Assembly (NCBI GenBank): GCA_934717185.1
Contig: CAKUYQ010000006.1
Location: forward strand, 46,537-110,536
Direction: 5' to 3'
DNA from: an uncultured Bacteroidales bacterium
GTDB lineage: Bacteria > Bacteroidota > Bacteroidia > Bacteroidales > UBA932
DNA: 64,000 nucleotides
Numbering within the stretch: position 1 is the stretch's first letter; each line of letters starts with the position of its first letter. The position numbers were made by a program, and so were the translations under genes. The notes beneath the pieces were generated by a model. It did not search any database. It saw only the letters and a list, made by a program, of their open reading frames with translations, and had not been told where the DNA came from. Positions 8,768-17,583 of this stretch are shown here, piece by piece.

Positions 8768-9262
8768 CTAAATATTGAATACGGAAATATCGGACAGGAT
8801 ATCTCCAATGTTTGTGAGCGGAATCTTATCCTTTACTCTTAGAGATTTTTCCAAAAAAGCATATATCACAAACTGCGCCTGAGTGTCTGACATATACTTT
8901 GCAATGTCAAATGACGGAGCCTGAAAATCCATTACAGTACTCTTTACCTGCTGGTCTTGCGTTGCAGAATAGACCGTTGTTTTGCAACATCCCGCTCCAT
9001 GAAGCGTTGTATGATGACTGCAGCACCCTTTTGCACATAATGCATTGTGTGCGTGGTGATGGGCAGCAGAGTTGTCGTAACCGCTTGTATGATTGTGAGT
9101 ATGTACAAATTCGCAAGGAGATTCGCCGAACAGGACTATGATATCCTTTGTTCCCTCTGCCTTGCACTCATGCACCCCGTATCCCATGGTAGACACAAGA
9201 TACAGAAGCATTATTACAATTGCCGTAATGCAAGAAAAAATATTTGATTTCTCTCTTTTCAT
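8768..9262 (-). CDS. His/Cys-rich exported metal-binding protein
   Basis: 164 residues from the ATG at 9262. One hydrophobic N-terminal segment (SNIFSCITAIVIMLLYLVST) is followed by a histidine/cysteine-rich middle (HTHNHT, HHHAHN, CAKGCCSHH, CCKTT) and a poorly conserved tail. Proteins of this shape precede metal-related TonB receptors in Bacteroidetes and are sometimes grouped as HYC_CC_PP-type proteins; the biochemical role is not known, metal sensing or capture being the obvious guess. A start 33 bases further upstream is possible in frame but would lie beyond the TAnnTTTG -7 box at 9273-9280, so the inner ATG is preferred. First gene of the metal operon. Confidence 0.75.
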   Translation of the reverse strand: MKREKSNIFSCITAIVIMLLYLVSTMGYGVHECKAEGTKDIIVLFGESPCEFVHTHNHTSGYDNSAAHHHAHNALCAKGCCSHHTTLHGAGCCKTTVYSATQDQQVKSTVMDFQAPSFDIAKYMSDTQAQFVIYAFLEKSLRVKDKIPLTNIGDILSDISVFNI

Positions 9263-9272
9263 ACTCAGTGCG

Positions 9273-9280
9273 CAAAAATA
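9273..9280 (-). promoter_or_regulatory. -7 box for the metal operon
   Basis: The minus strand reads TATTTTTG, 10 bases before the chosen ATG, implying a nearly leaderless mRNA. This box fixes the start of the His/Cys-rich gene. Confidence 0.6.
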
Positions 9281-9343
9281 CACAATATTTCTCATTATTG
9301 TAATTTCGAGCGTAAAAATTTAATTTTTTTGGCAAAAAGCGAC

Positions 9344-9351
9344 TACCTTTG
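9344..9351 (+). promoter_or_regulatory. -7 box for sppA
   Basis: TACCTTTG is an exact TAnnTTTG match 21 bases upstream of the sppA ATG. Together with 9273-9280 it makes a compact divergent promoter region. Confidence 0.6.
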
Positions 9352-9372
9352 TGATAGAAAATTTGATTTATT

Positions 9373-11124
9373 ATGAGACAGTTTTTTAAGACATTATTAG
9401 CAGCGTTCTTAGGTACTTTAATTGCATTGGGAACCTGCTTTCTTCTGCTTGTAGGTATGATTGCAGCTTTTTCAGCCTCAGAAACAGTTACTGTTCCCAC
9501 CTCGGCAATCCTTAAATTGGATTTCAGCGATCCTGTTGAAGAGCAGGGCAAAGATGAGATTGTAAACTTCTCATCAATGGATCTTGCGGGGACAAGCTCT
9601 ATTGGAATACTCAAGGTTCTCAACAGCATACAGGTTGCAGCAGAAGATCCTGCAATCAATTTCATATATCTTAATCCCGGGGAGATGAATATAGGGATGG
9701 CTCAGCTCGAGGAGATAAGAGATGCGCTTGTTAGGTTCAGACAATGCGGAAAGCCTGTAATAGCATACTGCGACAACTACTCACAGGCCGGCTACTACCT
9801 CTGCTCCGTTGCAGACAAAATCTACATGAACAGAGAGGGTATGGGCGGTATGGTAGGACTCAGCGCCAACATTATGTTCTTTAAGAATATATTGGACAAA
9901 ATAGGCATAAATGTGCAACTTATAAGACACGGCAAGTTCAAATCTGCAGCCGAACAGTTTGTACAGCAGGATATAAGCAATGCCAACAGATTGCAGAATC
10001 AGGAGATGCTCAACTCCGTTTGGGGTTCATGGACAGAGGCAATCTGCCAATCGCGCGGCATTGACCCGGATGAGTTTAACAGATGGGTTGATAATCTTCA
10101 GCTTACTTTACCCTCTACATTGGTAGAAAAAGGCCTTGTAGACAAGATTGTGACAAGAGGCGAGATGACAGATATATTGTGCAATCTTTCATCTGCAGAT
10201 AGTGAAAAGGAGCTTAAGTTTGTCTCTGTAAGGAGATATGCAGAGGCGAGATTAACAGAAAATTACAGTATTAGGGACAAGGTGGCAGTGATCTATGCAG
10301 ATGGTGAGATAACCATGGACGGCAGTGAAGGGATAGCAGCCAACAGATTCTATCCTATAATAAAAAAGGTCACCGACGATTCATCTGTAAAAGCGGTTGT
10401 GCTTAGGGTTAACTCTCCGGGAGGAGATGCACAGGCTGCCGATATAATAAACGAGGCTTTGCAGGATCTCAGAGAGGAGAAACCGCTTATAGTAAGTTTT
10501 GCAAACTATGCTGCATCGGGAGGATACTGGATTGCTGCACAATCTGATCATATCTTTACAGACGAGACCACAATAACAGGTTCCATTGGAGTATTCAGTC
10601 TGTTTATGACCTACGGTGATGCTCTAAAGAAGCAGTTGGATATAAATACTGTTAACATCAGCACAAACAGCCATTCGGATATGCTGCTTGGCATGAGAAA
10701 ATTGGATGATGCAGAGACCGCAGCAATGCAGGATATGGTCGAAAACGTATATGGCAAATTCATAAATTTGGTGTCGGATGGAAGAAACATTAATGTTGCA
10801 CAAGTGGACAGTATAGGGCAGGGAAGGGTATGGACAGGTTCTCAGGCATTGTCTATAAATCTTGCCGATTCCAAAGGCGGAATATTGGATGCAATAGAGT
10901 ATGCAAAGAGTGCAGCCGGGTTAGATGAGGCAAGGGTTGTTGAATATCCTGCGCCTAAAAACCAATTGGATAAAATAATGGAAATGCTTAGTGGAAGCGC
11001 TTCTGCGGCTAAAATAGTTACAGATCCTGTTTCTGCCGTAGAGAAGGCGTACACCTATCTCAAAGGACAGAAAAACAGTTTTACAACATTGGCCAGATTG
11101 CCATACATATACGAGATAGAATAG
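9373..11124 (+). CDS. sppA: Signal peptide peptidase SppA, 67-kDa type
   Basis: 583 residues with one N-terminal membrane segment (residues 7-34) and two tandem ClpP/crotonase-like S49 domains, the long E. coli-type architecture. The catalytic lysine should be in the N-terminal domain motif GKFKSAAEQF (about residue 190) and the nucleophilic serine in AASGGYW (about residue 381) of the C-terminal domain. It digests cleaved signal peptides in the inner membrane. It stands alone on the plus strand, transcribed divergently from the metal operon. Length, order of the two domains and both catalytic motifs agree with the family. Confidence 0.93.
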   Translation: MRQFFKTLLAAFLGTLIALGTCFLLLVGMIAAFSASETVTVPTSAILKLDFSDPVEEQGKDEIVNFSSMDLAGTSSIGILKVLNSIQVAAEDPAINFIYLNPGEMNIGMAQLEEIRDALVRFRQCGKPVIAYCDNYSQAGYYLCSVADKIYMNREGMGGMVGLSANIMFFKNILDKIGINVQLIRHGKFKSAAEQFVQQDISNANRLQNQEMLNSVWGSWTEAICQSRGIDPDEFNRWVDNLQLTLPSTLVEKGLVDKIVTRGEMTDILCNLSSADSEKELKFVSVRRYAEARLTENYSIRDKVAVIYADGEITMDGSEGIAANRFYPIIKKVTDDSSVKAVVLRVNSPGGDAQAADIINEALQDLREEKPLIVSFANYAASGGYWIAAQSDHIFTDETTITGSIGVFSLFMTYGDALKKQLDINTVNISTNSHSDMLLGMRKLDDAETAAMQDMVENVYGKFINLVSDGRNINVAQVDSIGQGRVWTGSQALSINLADSKGGILDAIEYAKSAAGLDEARVVEYPAPKNQLDKIMEMLSGSASAAKIVTDPVSAVEKAYTYLKGQKNSFTTLARLPYIYEIE

Positions 11125-11219
11125 GCTTTAAGCACAAACGGAATACTGTAGAACCCTTTCATTTTAATTTTTTTTGCAAAAAATTTTGGTGGAAGGGTTT
11201 TATTTATTATTATTTTTCC

Positions 11220-11386
11220 TAACTTTGATATGACAAAACAATAATAAACGATTTCTGCTTTCACCGCATATAAACTTTAACTTGTATCAAGTTAGCAGAG
11301 CTTAAACGAGAAAAACAATAATTAGAGAAAAGGATTGTTCGCTAAAGGTTATTACTCTATGAGCGAGCGGTTCTTTTCTAATTTTA
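11220..11386 (+). ncRNA. Candidate small RNA in the sppA-tilS gap
   Basis: The 367-base gap between sppA and tilS begins with an exact -7 box, TAACTTTG (11220-11227), that has no coding sequence behind it. Downstream are a small perfect stem (AACTTG/CAAGTT, 11279-11293) and an imperfect long hairpin (about 11320-11381) ending in TTTTCTAATTTTAT, compatible with a roughly 150-nt transcript. I could not match it to 6S, SRP, tmRNA or another known RNA by eye. The rest of the gap is a dispersed repeat. Confidence 0.3.
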
Positions 11387-11388
11387 TA

Positions 11389-11527
11389 GGCCAAAGCCAA
11401 CACCATATTAGTGATCAGCTTTAGCTTTGGCATTGGCTTTAGCTTTCTATACCCTCTTTACTTTCTGTACCCTCTTTACTTTCTGTACATTCTATACTCT
11501 AAAAAGGCTAACGCTAACGCCAACGCT
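11389..11527. repeat. Dispersed compound repeat element overlapping the 3' end of tilS
   Basis: Two GCNTTR-type arms in opposite orientation (about 11389-11446 and 11507-11527) flank a tract of 9-base units of the form YTCTNTACY. The right arm lies inside the tilS reading frame. Similar elements occur at about 5633, 43056, 55070, 58677, 61282 and 61799. Confidence 0.8.
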
Positions 11528-12937
11528 ATGAACTATAAACTCTAATACATTCCTCGTAGAGGGGGTTACTTTGAATGAATCGTCTAACATTATTCCGGCC
11601 AATGCCACTATCTTCTCATCTTTATTCTTTATCACCGGAATAAATTTTTTGTTTGGAAGGTCTACCTTGAGATCCGACAATATATCTGCCACCTTCTTCA
11701 TCCCCCTCATTCCAAACGGTCTCATTCTGTCTCCGGGCTGAGCGGGTGAGATTGATAACGATTCACCAATAAGATCTTTGTCTATTGTGAGCTTTACATA
11801 CCTGCCTTGCAACCTCTCCCCTTTTACTTTACAGGAATTGCATTCTTTCTGATTAATACAGATTGTAAGATCAGCGTATTGTACTGTTCCAAAGAATGAG
11901 CTGCTCAACCAAATCTCTTTTGGAATGTTCTCTACCTCTTTACGGTATATCTTAACCACTCCTCTCTCTTTTTGCAGTAGATAATTATCTGAAATAAAAG
12001 AGACAGGCTTATCTATGCCAATAGATGAAGATAACTTGTCCTGCTGCGCAGGAGTAAATCCGTAACAAGACAGAATGTTATGCAGCAGAAGTTTAGGCTC
12101 CATAAGTGCTTGTAATCTCCCTATGTCTATTGCCTTTACAAGGTATCTGTTTGCAGGATAGTGGGCATAGCCCGTACTATCCAGCATTTTGGTACATTCG
12201 TCAGAGACAAACGTCTCCTGCTCTCTCAATACAGACTGTAACAGTCTGTTTGCAGAGGAAAGATATGATATGCTCCTGTTCAACTGTCTTACGGCAGACG
12301 GATTTATCTGCTCCAAGGCAGGCAATACAACATGCCGTATTCTGTTTCTGCTGAACTTTGTATCTGAATTGGTACTGTCTGTTCTGAAAGGGATTCCAAG
12401 ATTTCTTGCGCAATGTTCTATATCTTCTCGTGTAAATGTAAGGAGAGGGCGAACAATCTTAAGGTTGTTGTTAACAGCACGGCTCTCCTTTATTGCCGTA
12501 CACCCTTCAAGCCCGCATCCTCTTGTTATATTTAACAGGAGGGTCTCTGCATTATCGTTTGCATTATGTGCAATAGCTATATAATTGGCTTTATTCTGCT
12601 CTGCAAGCTCAAAAAACCAGTTGTATCTTATCTCTCTTGCAGCCATCTCCACAGAGAGTCTGTTCTCTTTTGCGTATTGGTATGTGTCTGAATGTTTGAC
12701 AAATAACAAAATATCATTTGCCCTGCACCAATCTGTAACAAATCTTTCATCTTCATTGCTCTCATCTCCCCTCAAGTGAAAGTTTACATGAGCGGCGCAT
12801 AGCTTGAGATCCATATTGGAGTTTTTAAGCAGCATAAGCATTATCATGGAATCTATGCCTCCGCTAAGTGCAGCTATCACAGATGCACCCTCCTCTACTC
12901 CAAGAGCAACTAAATTTTTATTGAATTTGTACTGCAT
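11492..12937 (-). CDS. tilS: tRNA(Ile)-lysidine synthase
   Basis: 481 residues. The PP-loop ATP-pyrophosphatase motif SGGIDS is at residues 25-30, followed by the N-type lysidine synthase core (AHNANDNAETLLLN near 125-138) and a C-terminal TilS substrate-binding domain (DRMRPFGMRGMKKV near 415). The enzyme converts the wobble C34 of tRNA-Ile(CAU) to lysidine and is essential. It is the last gene of a unit with a conserved hypothetical and a DUF3078 gene (13-base gap upstream). The final dozen residues (HSVGVSVSLFRV) and the stop codon are encoded by a dispersed GCNTTR repeat, so the natural C-terminus has been replaced or extended. Confidence 0.93.
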   Translation of the reverse strand: MQYKFNKNLVALGVEEGASVIAALSGGIDSMIMLMLLKNSNMDLKLCAAHVNFHLRGDESNEDERFVTDWCRANDILLFVKHSDTYQYAKENRLSVEMAAREIRYNWFFELAEQNKANYIAIAHNANDNAETLLLNITRGCGLEGCTAIKESRAVNNNLKIVRPLLTFTREDIEHCARNLGIPFRTDSTNSDTKFSRNRIRHVVLPALEQINPSAVRQLNRSISYLSSANRLLQSVLREQETFVSDECTKMLDSTGYAHYPANRYLVKAIDIGRLQALMEPKLLLHNILSCYGFTPAQQDKLSSSIGIDKPVSFISDNYLLQKERGVVKIYRKEVENIPKEIWLSSSFFGTVQYADLTICINQKECNSCKVKGERLQGRYVKLTIDKDLIGESLSISPAQPGDRMRPFGMRGMKKVADILSDLKVDLPNKKFIPVIKNKDEKIVALAGIMLDDSFKVTPSTRNVLEFIVHSVGVSVSLFRV

Positions 12938-12950
12938 TAAGGTATATAAC

Positions 12951-13979
12951 CTATTTTTTAAATTCGCCGAATGTGTAGGAGAAGTTTACGCTTAGCACCT
13001 CTTTGAACTGTACTCTTGGAGCTTCGTGCCCCTCTTTATCTGCTATAAGGACTTTGTCGTTGTAGATAAGATTGGTTCTGAGCGTTGTTACCAAGTATTT
13101 GGTAAGTACAAGTTCTGCATTAAAGTCCCAGTTCACCTGAATATTCTTTGGTTGGTTAAGGTAATCCGAGAACAGTTTTAATGTTGTTCCTACCTTAAGG
13201 TTCTTGAATGGCTCTGCTTTAAAGTCTCCTGTAAACTGTGCACCCAACTCGTATCTTATTGCTTCATCCTCTTTGTTTCCATATTTTGCTCTTAACGCAC
13301 GTTCCGTTACAATCATCCATGTGGTGGTTAGCGGAGCAAGATTGAATGAGAACATATTCTTCTTACCGGGTTTATATTCGAGACCTATACCGAACGAGAA
13401 ATTTGCAGGTGCCAAAAATTTGGAAACAAGTTTCTGGCCTCCGCTCGACGGGTAATCGAAACCGGGTGAGAACTGCGTCTTAAAGTACATCTGCGCAGAT
13501 GCGTAGAACTTGTCAAACGCGCGATATCCGAACTTGCTGTCTAAGATTATCTTGTCGTCTGCCTTTCTATACCCTGTCTCAAACGATTGCACAAAACCGT
13601 AAGCAAATTGTGCCCGGTTTTCGTAAAACACCTTCCCCTTGGTATAATTGAGATAAAAGTTTGTATAGGCGTTAAGCGCCAAGGACCCCGAACCTCCGGA
13701 TGCCCAATTGGTAAGCGACACCTGTGAGAATCCCAATTGTGTAAGGACACCCTTTTTCCAGAATTTTGGTTTTACAACAGGTTCATAGTTGATTACCGGC
13801 ACGTCAAATTGCGAGCCGATCTGTCTGGCTAACTCCTGTGCGGCGTCAAGCCCTGTGATCACCTCTTTTATCTCCTTGTCTGTATTCTTTTTGTCTTTCT
13901 TCTGGGCAAGAGTTGTTGTCGGGAAGAAAATGATATAAAAAATAACAGCAAGAACCGGAAGATATTTTTTTAATCTCAT
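12951..13979 (-). CDS. DUF3078 outer-membrane-type protein
   Basis: 342 residues with a signal peptide (to about A25), a charged linker, then a predicted beta-barrel of about 260 residues (KGVLTQLGFSQVSLTNWASGG opening segment) ending in SYTFGEF. This is the DUF3078 family, widespread and almost exclusive to Bacteroidetes, without a defined function. It sits one base after the preceding gene's stop and 13 bases before tilS, so it is cotranscribed. It carries one copy of the CTTCCCGACAA word within the signal peptide region, read there as FPTT. Confidence 0.85.
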   Translation of the reverse strand: MRLKKYLPVLAVIFYIIFFPTTTLAQKKDKKNTDKEIKEVITGLDAAQELARQIGSQFDVPVINYEPVVKPKFWKKGVLTQLGFSQVSLTNWASGGSGSLALNAYTNFYLNYTKGKVFYENRAQFAYGFVQSFETGYRKADDKIILDSKFGYRAFDKFYASAQMYFKTQFSPGFDYPSSGGQKLVSKFLAPANFSFGIGLEYKPGKKNMFSFNLAPLTTTWMIVTERALRAKYGNKEDEAIRYELGAQFTGDFKAEPFKNLKVGTTLKLFSDYLNQPKNIQVNWDFNAELVLTKYLVTTLRTNLIYNDKVLIADKEGHEAPRVQFKEVLSVNFSYTFGEFKK

Positions 13980-13980
13980 A

Positions 13981-14679
13981 TTATTCAGATAATACGTCGT
14001 CTGAGTTGTATTTATAGCCCAACCGTTTGCCTGTGCGCATTCTTGTGCTCTCTATCTTGGTGTTTATCTGCTCTACAGTTGCCATCTTTACAAGGTCGTA
14101 TGGCGGAACCAAAAGATCAAACTCCAATGAGTAGAGCATGGCCTGCTCCACAAAGCTCACTAACTCCTCTTTTACGAGCGTCACCTTGCCAAAGTTAGAT
14201 GTTTTCTGCCTTAACTGACGCTTTCCCTCAACAAAGAAATATTTGTCACGGTTTACAAACAGCCTTGCAACAAGGTAACCTACATCCTCCCCTCTGTTGA
14301 ACTTTAGGGAATCTGCCAAGAAGTTATAGACATTAATCACCCCGCAGTATGAGTTGAAAGGGTTTGCCTTAACATACGGGTTTTTCCAGACCGCATGGTC
14401 TCTGTCGAACTGGAAAACATCTGTATGAAGGCTAAAGACCAAAACATCGTCTGCAAATTTCAGCTCCGCTTCGTATTTTCCTCTGTCTCTATACTCCAAT
14501 CTTACCTTCCTCTCATTCTCCTCTTCTAAAAGATCGTTAAGATCATTGCTCATCTCACCCAACACATCTTTAAGCTGGTTAAAGATATCCAACGCTACTT
14601 CGTTAACCTGAACCTTGATTCTGGCTTTCTGATTCAATGCCGCAAAAATCTTCTGCTGCGGCGAGGGATCTGCTTCCAT
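13981..14679 (-). CDS. Conserved hypothetical protein
   Basis: 232 residues, cytoplasmic, without signal peptide or membrane segment. An acidic helical region (about 30-60) is followed by a mixed alpha/beta body with a conserved-looking FNSYCGVINVYNF stretch near 110-120. I recognise it only as a protein conserved among Bacteroidetes next to DUF3078 and tilS. Its stop is one base from the start of the DUF3078 gene, so translation is probably coupled. No function can be assigned. Confidence 0.75.
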   Translation of the reverse strand: MEADPSPQQKIFAALNQKARIKVQVNEVALDIFNQLKDVLGEMSNDLNDLLEEENERKVRLEYRDRGKYEAELKFADDVLVFSLHTDVFQFDRDHAVWKNPYVKANPFNSYCGVINVYNFLADSLKFNRGEDVGYLVARLFVNRDKYFFVEGKRQLRQKTSNFGKVTLVKEELVSFVEQAMLYSLEFDLLVPPYDLVKMATVEQINTKIESTRMRTGKRLGYKYNSDDVLSE

Positions 14680-14782
14680 AATTTCTTGTAAATATCTTTT
14701 TTAATTATTGTCTAACCTTTTGTATATGTTTTTCAAATATTCTTTCTAAGCTGATAATCTAACGATTATCCACCTGTCACTC

Positions 14783-16261
14783 TTAATATGCGCGTGCAAA
14801 AATAACTCTTCTGTGCGATGGTTTGCCGCTGAAGATGCACTTGCCCTCCTCCTCAACAACAAAGCTGTCTGTAGGGATACATCTTATTGTTGCTTTGGTA
14901 AGCTCCTTTATCTTCTCTTCTGTCTCTGTGGTACCGTCCCAATGGCAAAGAAGGAATCCTCCCTGCTCTATCTTCTCTTTGAACTCATCCCATGTATCTA
15001 CTTTATAGACATTTTTATTTCTAAAATCAAGCGCCTTGTTATAGATGTTCTCCTGTATTACATCCATAAGGTCTTTTAGGTATTCTGCCAATCCCTCTTC
15101 TTGTCTTACCTCCTTTGTCATGGTGTCCCTGCGGGCAACCTCAACGGTATCGTTTTCCAAATCTCTTGGGCCTATTGCCAATCTTACCGGAACACCTTTA
15201 AGCTCCCACTCTGCAAACTTGAATCCGCTGCGGTAGTTGTCTCTGTCATCTATCTTTGCCGTTAAGCCCAATGCCTCCAATTGGCTCTTTATCTGCTCCA
15301 TCTTTGCAACTATGGCCTTTCTCTCCTCCTCTTTCTTAAAGATTGGAACCATTACAACATGAATAGGTGCAAGCGCAGGTGGAAGAACTAAACCGTGGTC
15401 ATCTCCGTGAGCCATTATAAGAGCACCCATCAAACGTGTTGAAACGCCCCACGATGTTGCCCATACATAGTCTGAAACTCCCTCTTTATTTGTAAACTTA
15501 ACGTCGAATGCTTTTGCAAAGTTCTGCCCGAGGAAATGTGATGTACCTGCCTGAAGTGCTTTTCCATCCTGCATCATAGCCTCAATGCAGAGGGTATCAA
15601 CTGCTCCCGCAAATCTTTCGCTCTCTGATTTGTGCCCTACAACTACGGGAACGGCCATATATTTTCTTGCAAATTCGGCATACACGTTAACCATCTTCTG
15701 TGCCTCTGCTTCTGCCTCCTGTCTTGTTGCGTGCGCCGTATGTCCCTCCTGCCACAAGAACTCTGCTGTTCTTAAAAAGAGTCTTGTCCTCATCTCCCAT
15801 CTAACGACATTTGCCCACTGATTGCACAATATAGGAAGATCTCTGTATGATGTTATCCAGTTTTTATATGTATTCCATATAATTGTCTCCGATGTTGGTC
15901 TTACAATAAGCTCCTCCTCCAATTTGGCATCGGGGTCTACAACTACGCCGGGGCCGTTAGGGTTTACCATAAGTCTGTGATGCGTTACAACGGCACACTC
16001 TTTTGCGAACCCCTCAACATGTTCCGCCTCTTTGCTTAAGAATGATTTTGGTATAAAAAGAGGGAAGTATGCGTTTACATGGCCTGTAGCCTTAAACATT
16101 TTGTCCAATTGATGTTGCATCTTCTCCCATATTGCATAACCGTACGGTTTTATAACCATACAACCTCTTACGGCAGAGTTCTCTGCCAAATCTGCCTTTA
16201 CAACCAAATTATTGTACCACTGGGAATAATTATCCTCTCTTTTTGTAACCTCTTTTGCCAT
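14783..16261 (-). CDS. proS: Prolyl-tRNA synthetase
   Basis: 492 residues of the class II archaeal/eukaryotic-type ProRS, which lacks the internal INS editing domain of the E. coli type. Visible are motif 2 (about 150-165, RWEMRTRLFLRTAEFLWQEG), motif 3 (SWGVSTRLMGALIMAHGDD near 270-285), the anticodon-binding domain and a C-terminal zinc-binding-like segment ending in FARAY. It charges tRNA-Pro. The gene stands alone on the minus strand, 104 bases upstream of the hypothetical-DUF3078-tilS unit. Identity is secure from the motifs and length. Confidence 0.95.
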   Translation of the reverse strand: MAKEVTKREDNYSQWYNNLVVKADLAENSAVRGCMVIKPYGYAIWEKMQHQLDKMFKATGHVNAYFPLFIPKSFLSKEAEHVEGFAKECAVVTHHRLMVNPNGPGVVVDPDAKLEEELIVRPTSETIIWNTYKNWITSYRDLPILCNQWANVVRWEMRTRLFLRTAEFLWQEGHTAHATRQEAEAEAQKMVNVYAEFARKYMAVPVVVGHKSESERFAGAVDTLCIEAMMQDGKALQAGTSHFLGQNFAKAFDVKFTNKEGVSDYVWATSWGVSTRLMGALIMAHGDDHGLVLPPALAPIHVVMVPIFKKEEERKAIVAKMEQIKSQLEALGLTAKIDDRDNYRSGFKFAEWELKGVPVRLAIGPRDLENDTVEVARRDTMTKEVRQEEGLAEYLKDLMDVIQENIYNKALDFRNKNVYKVDTWDEFKEKIEQGGFLLCHWDGTTETEEKIKELTKATIRCIPTDSFVVEEEGKCIFSGKPSHRRVIFARAY

Positions 16262-16362
16262 ATTCTTAAAATTATCCGAGTAACGCCGCAGTAAAACGGC
16301 AATTATATCGTTTATACTAATAAAATATCTCCGTTGTGAGTATTAAATGGAATATTTTTTGA

Positions 16363-16370
16363 TACTTTTG
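16363..16370 (+). promoter_or_regulatory. -7 box for the lipoprotein-porin unit
   Basis: TACTTTTG is an exact TAnnTTTG match, 59 bases upstream of the ATG at 16429; the leader also contains AGGAGGG-like purines (16420-16426). Confidence 0.55.
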
Positions 16371-16428
16371 TAATCAAGAGCACAAAAATACAAAATAAAT
16401 TAAAAAACTGTCTAAAACAGGAGGGAAA

Positions 16429-17553
16429 ATGAGAAATATTACCTATTTGCTAATACTTAGCGCCGTTATGGGACTTTCATCCTGCATGACAACCGGCGGC
16501 AGTTGGAGTAGTCAGGGGGCATACGCAAACAGTCTGTACTACACTCCGGATCCTAATGCAGAGCAGGCTGCACTTGAACAAAGACGTCAGGCAAGCGAAC
16601 TTAGAAATCAGACAAATCAGTCTATAAACGAGATATACGTTGGAGACAATAATCAGGTAGACATCGATTACAGGATAGATCCGTATAACTCGTCTGTGAC
16701 AACTTATTCCATTTTAGATGATAGTGAGAGTTATGAGGCAAGGTTGAGGAAGTTTGATTCCCCTACCTATACGATTAACCTTAATATCTATGACGACAGC
16801 TATTGGTATCGCCCTAATTGGGCCGGATACTCGGGCTGGTACAACCCGTGGTGGGGTACCTACTGGCGCTATCCTTGGTATTATGATGACTATTACTGGG
16901 GATTTGGTTTTGGTACCAGAAGCTGGTATCTTGGCTGGGGTGGATGGTATCCCGGATATTATGATCCATGGTATCCCGGTTGGGGACCCGGTTGGGGGCA
17001 TGGACCCGGCTGGGGACATGATTGGTGGCACGGGCATTCTCCTCGCGATCACAGATCTGTGTACTACGGAAGAAGAAATGGAGACGGCATAATGCACAAT
17101 GCAGGCGACGGCAGAAGGCCTTCCAACAGTAATACAAGGAGAGATCCTTACACATACGGGCACAGCAGCTCCTCTCCGGTATACATGAATGGCAACAGCA
17201 GTTATGGCAGGAATAATGGCGGCAGCATATACAGAAGGCCAACAAACAACAACCAGAATAGTGTTGTAAACGGAAACAACAACTCCGGTAACAGAAGAGA
17301 CAATAATGTTGTAAACAGTAACAGTTCACAACAGAGGCGGAACAACAATAACTCAAATTACAGGAGAAACTCAAACAATAGCGGAACTGCTACCAGGAGC
17401 AACAGCAACTCCAACAGCAACAGCAGCTACAGAAGAAGTAACAACACATCGAACTATACATACAGCAACAGCTCTTCTCACAACAGTGGGTCGTCTTATT
17501 CGTCGGGAAGCAACTCTAACGGAGGAGGGGGATCAAACTACAGAAGAAGATAG
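16429..17553 (+). CDS. Low-complexity lipoprotein of unknown function
   Basis: 374 residues. The lipobox LSSC places the lipidated cysteine at C19. A moderately complex region (20-125) is followed by a Trp/Tyr/Gly/Pro-rich stretch (about 125-205, repeated YPGW, WGPGWGHG-like segments) and a long Asn/Ser/Arg-rich tail (about 215-374). Such a protein should be an extended, exposed envelope or surface protein; nothing indicates an enzyme. It is followed 30 bases later by the FadL-like porin gene on the same strand, and the pair is probably cotranscribed. The reading frame is uninterrupted despite the repetitive DNA. Confidence 0.75.
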   Translation: MRNITYLLILSAVMGLSSCMTTGGSWSSQGAYANSLYYTPDPNAEQAALEQRRQASELRNQTNQSINEIYVGDNNQVDIDYRIDPYNSSVTTYSILDDSESYEARLRKFDSPTYTINLNIYDDSYWYRPNWAGYSGWYNPWWGTYWRYPWYYDDYYWGFGFGTRSWYLGWGGWYPGYYDPWYPGWGPGWGHGPGWGHDWWHGHSPRDHRSVYYGRRNGDGIMHNAGDGRRPSNSNTRRDPYTYGHSSSSPVYMNGNSSYGRNNGGSIYRRPTNNNQNSVVNGNNNSGNRRDNNVVNSNSSQQRRNNNNSNYRRNSNNSGTATRSNSNSNSNSSYRRSNNTSNYTYSNSSSHNSGSSYSSGSNSNGGGGSNYRRR

Positions 17554-17583
17554 CATTATTGCATAATTTTAATTAGAAAGAAG

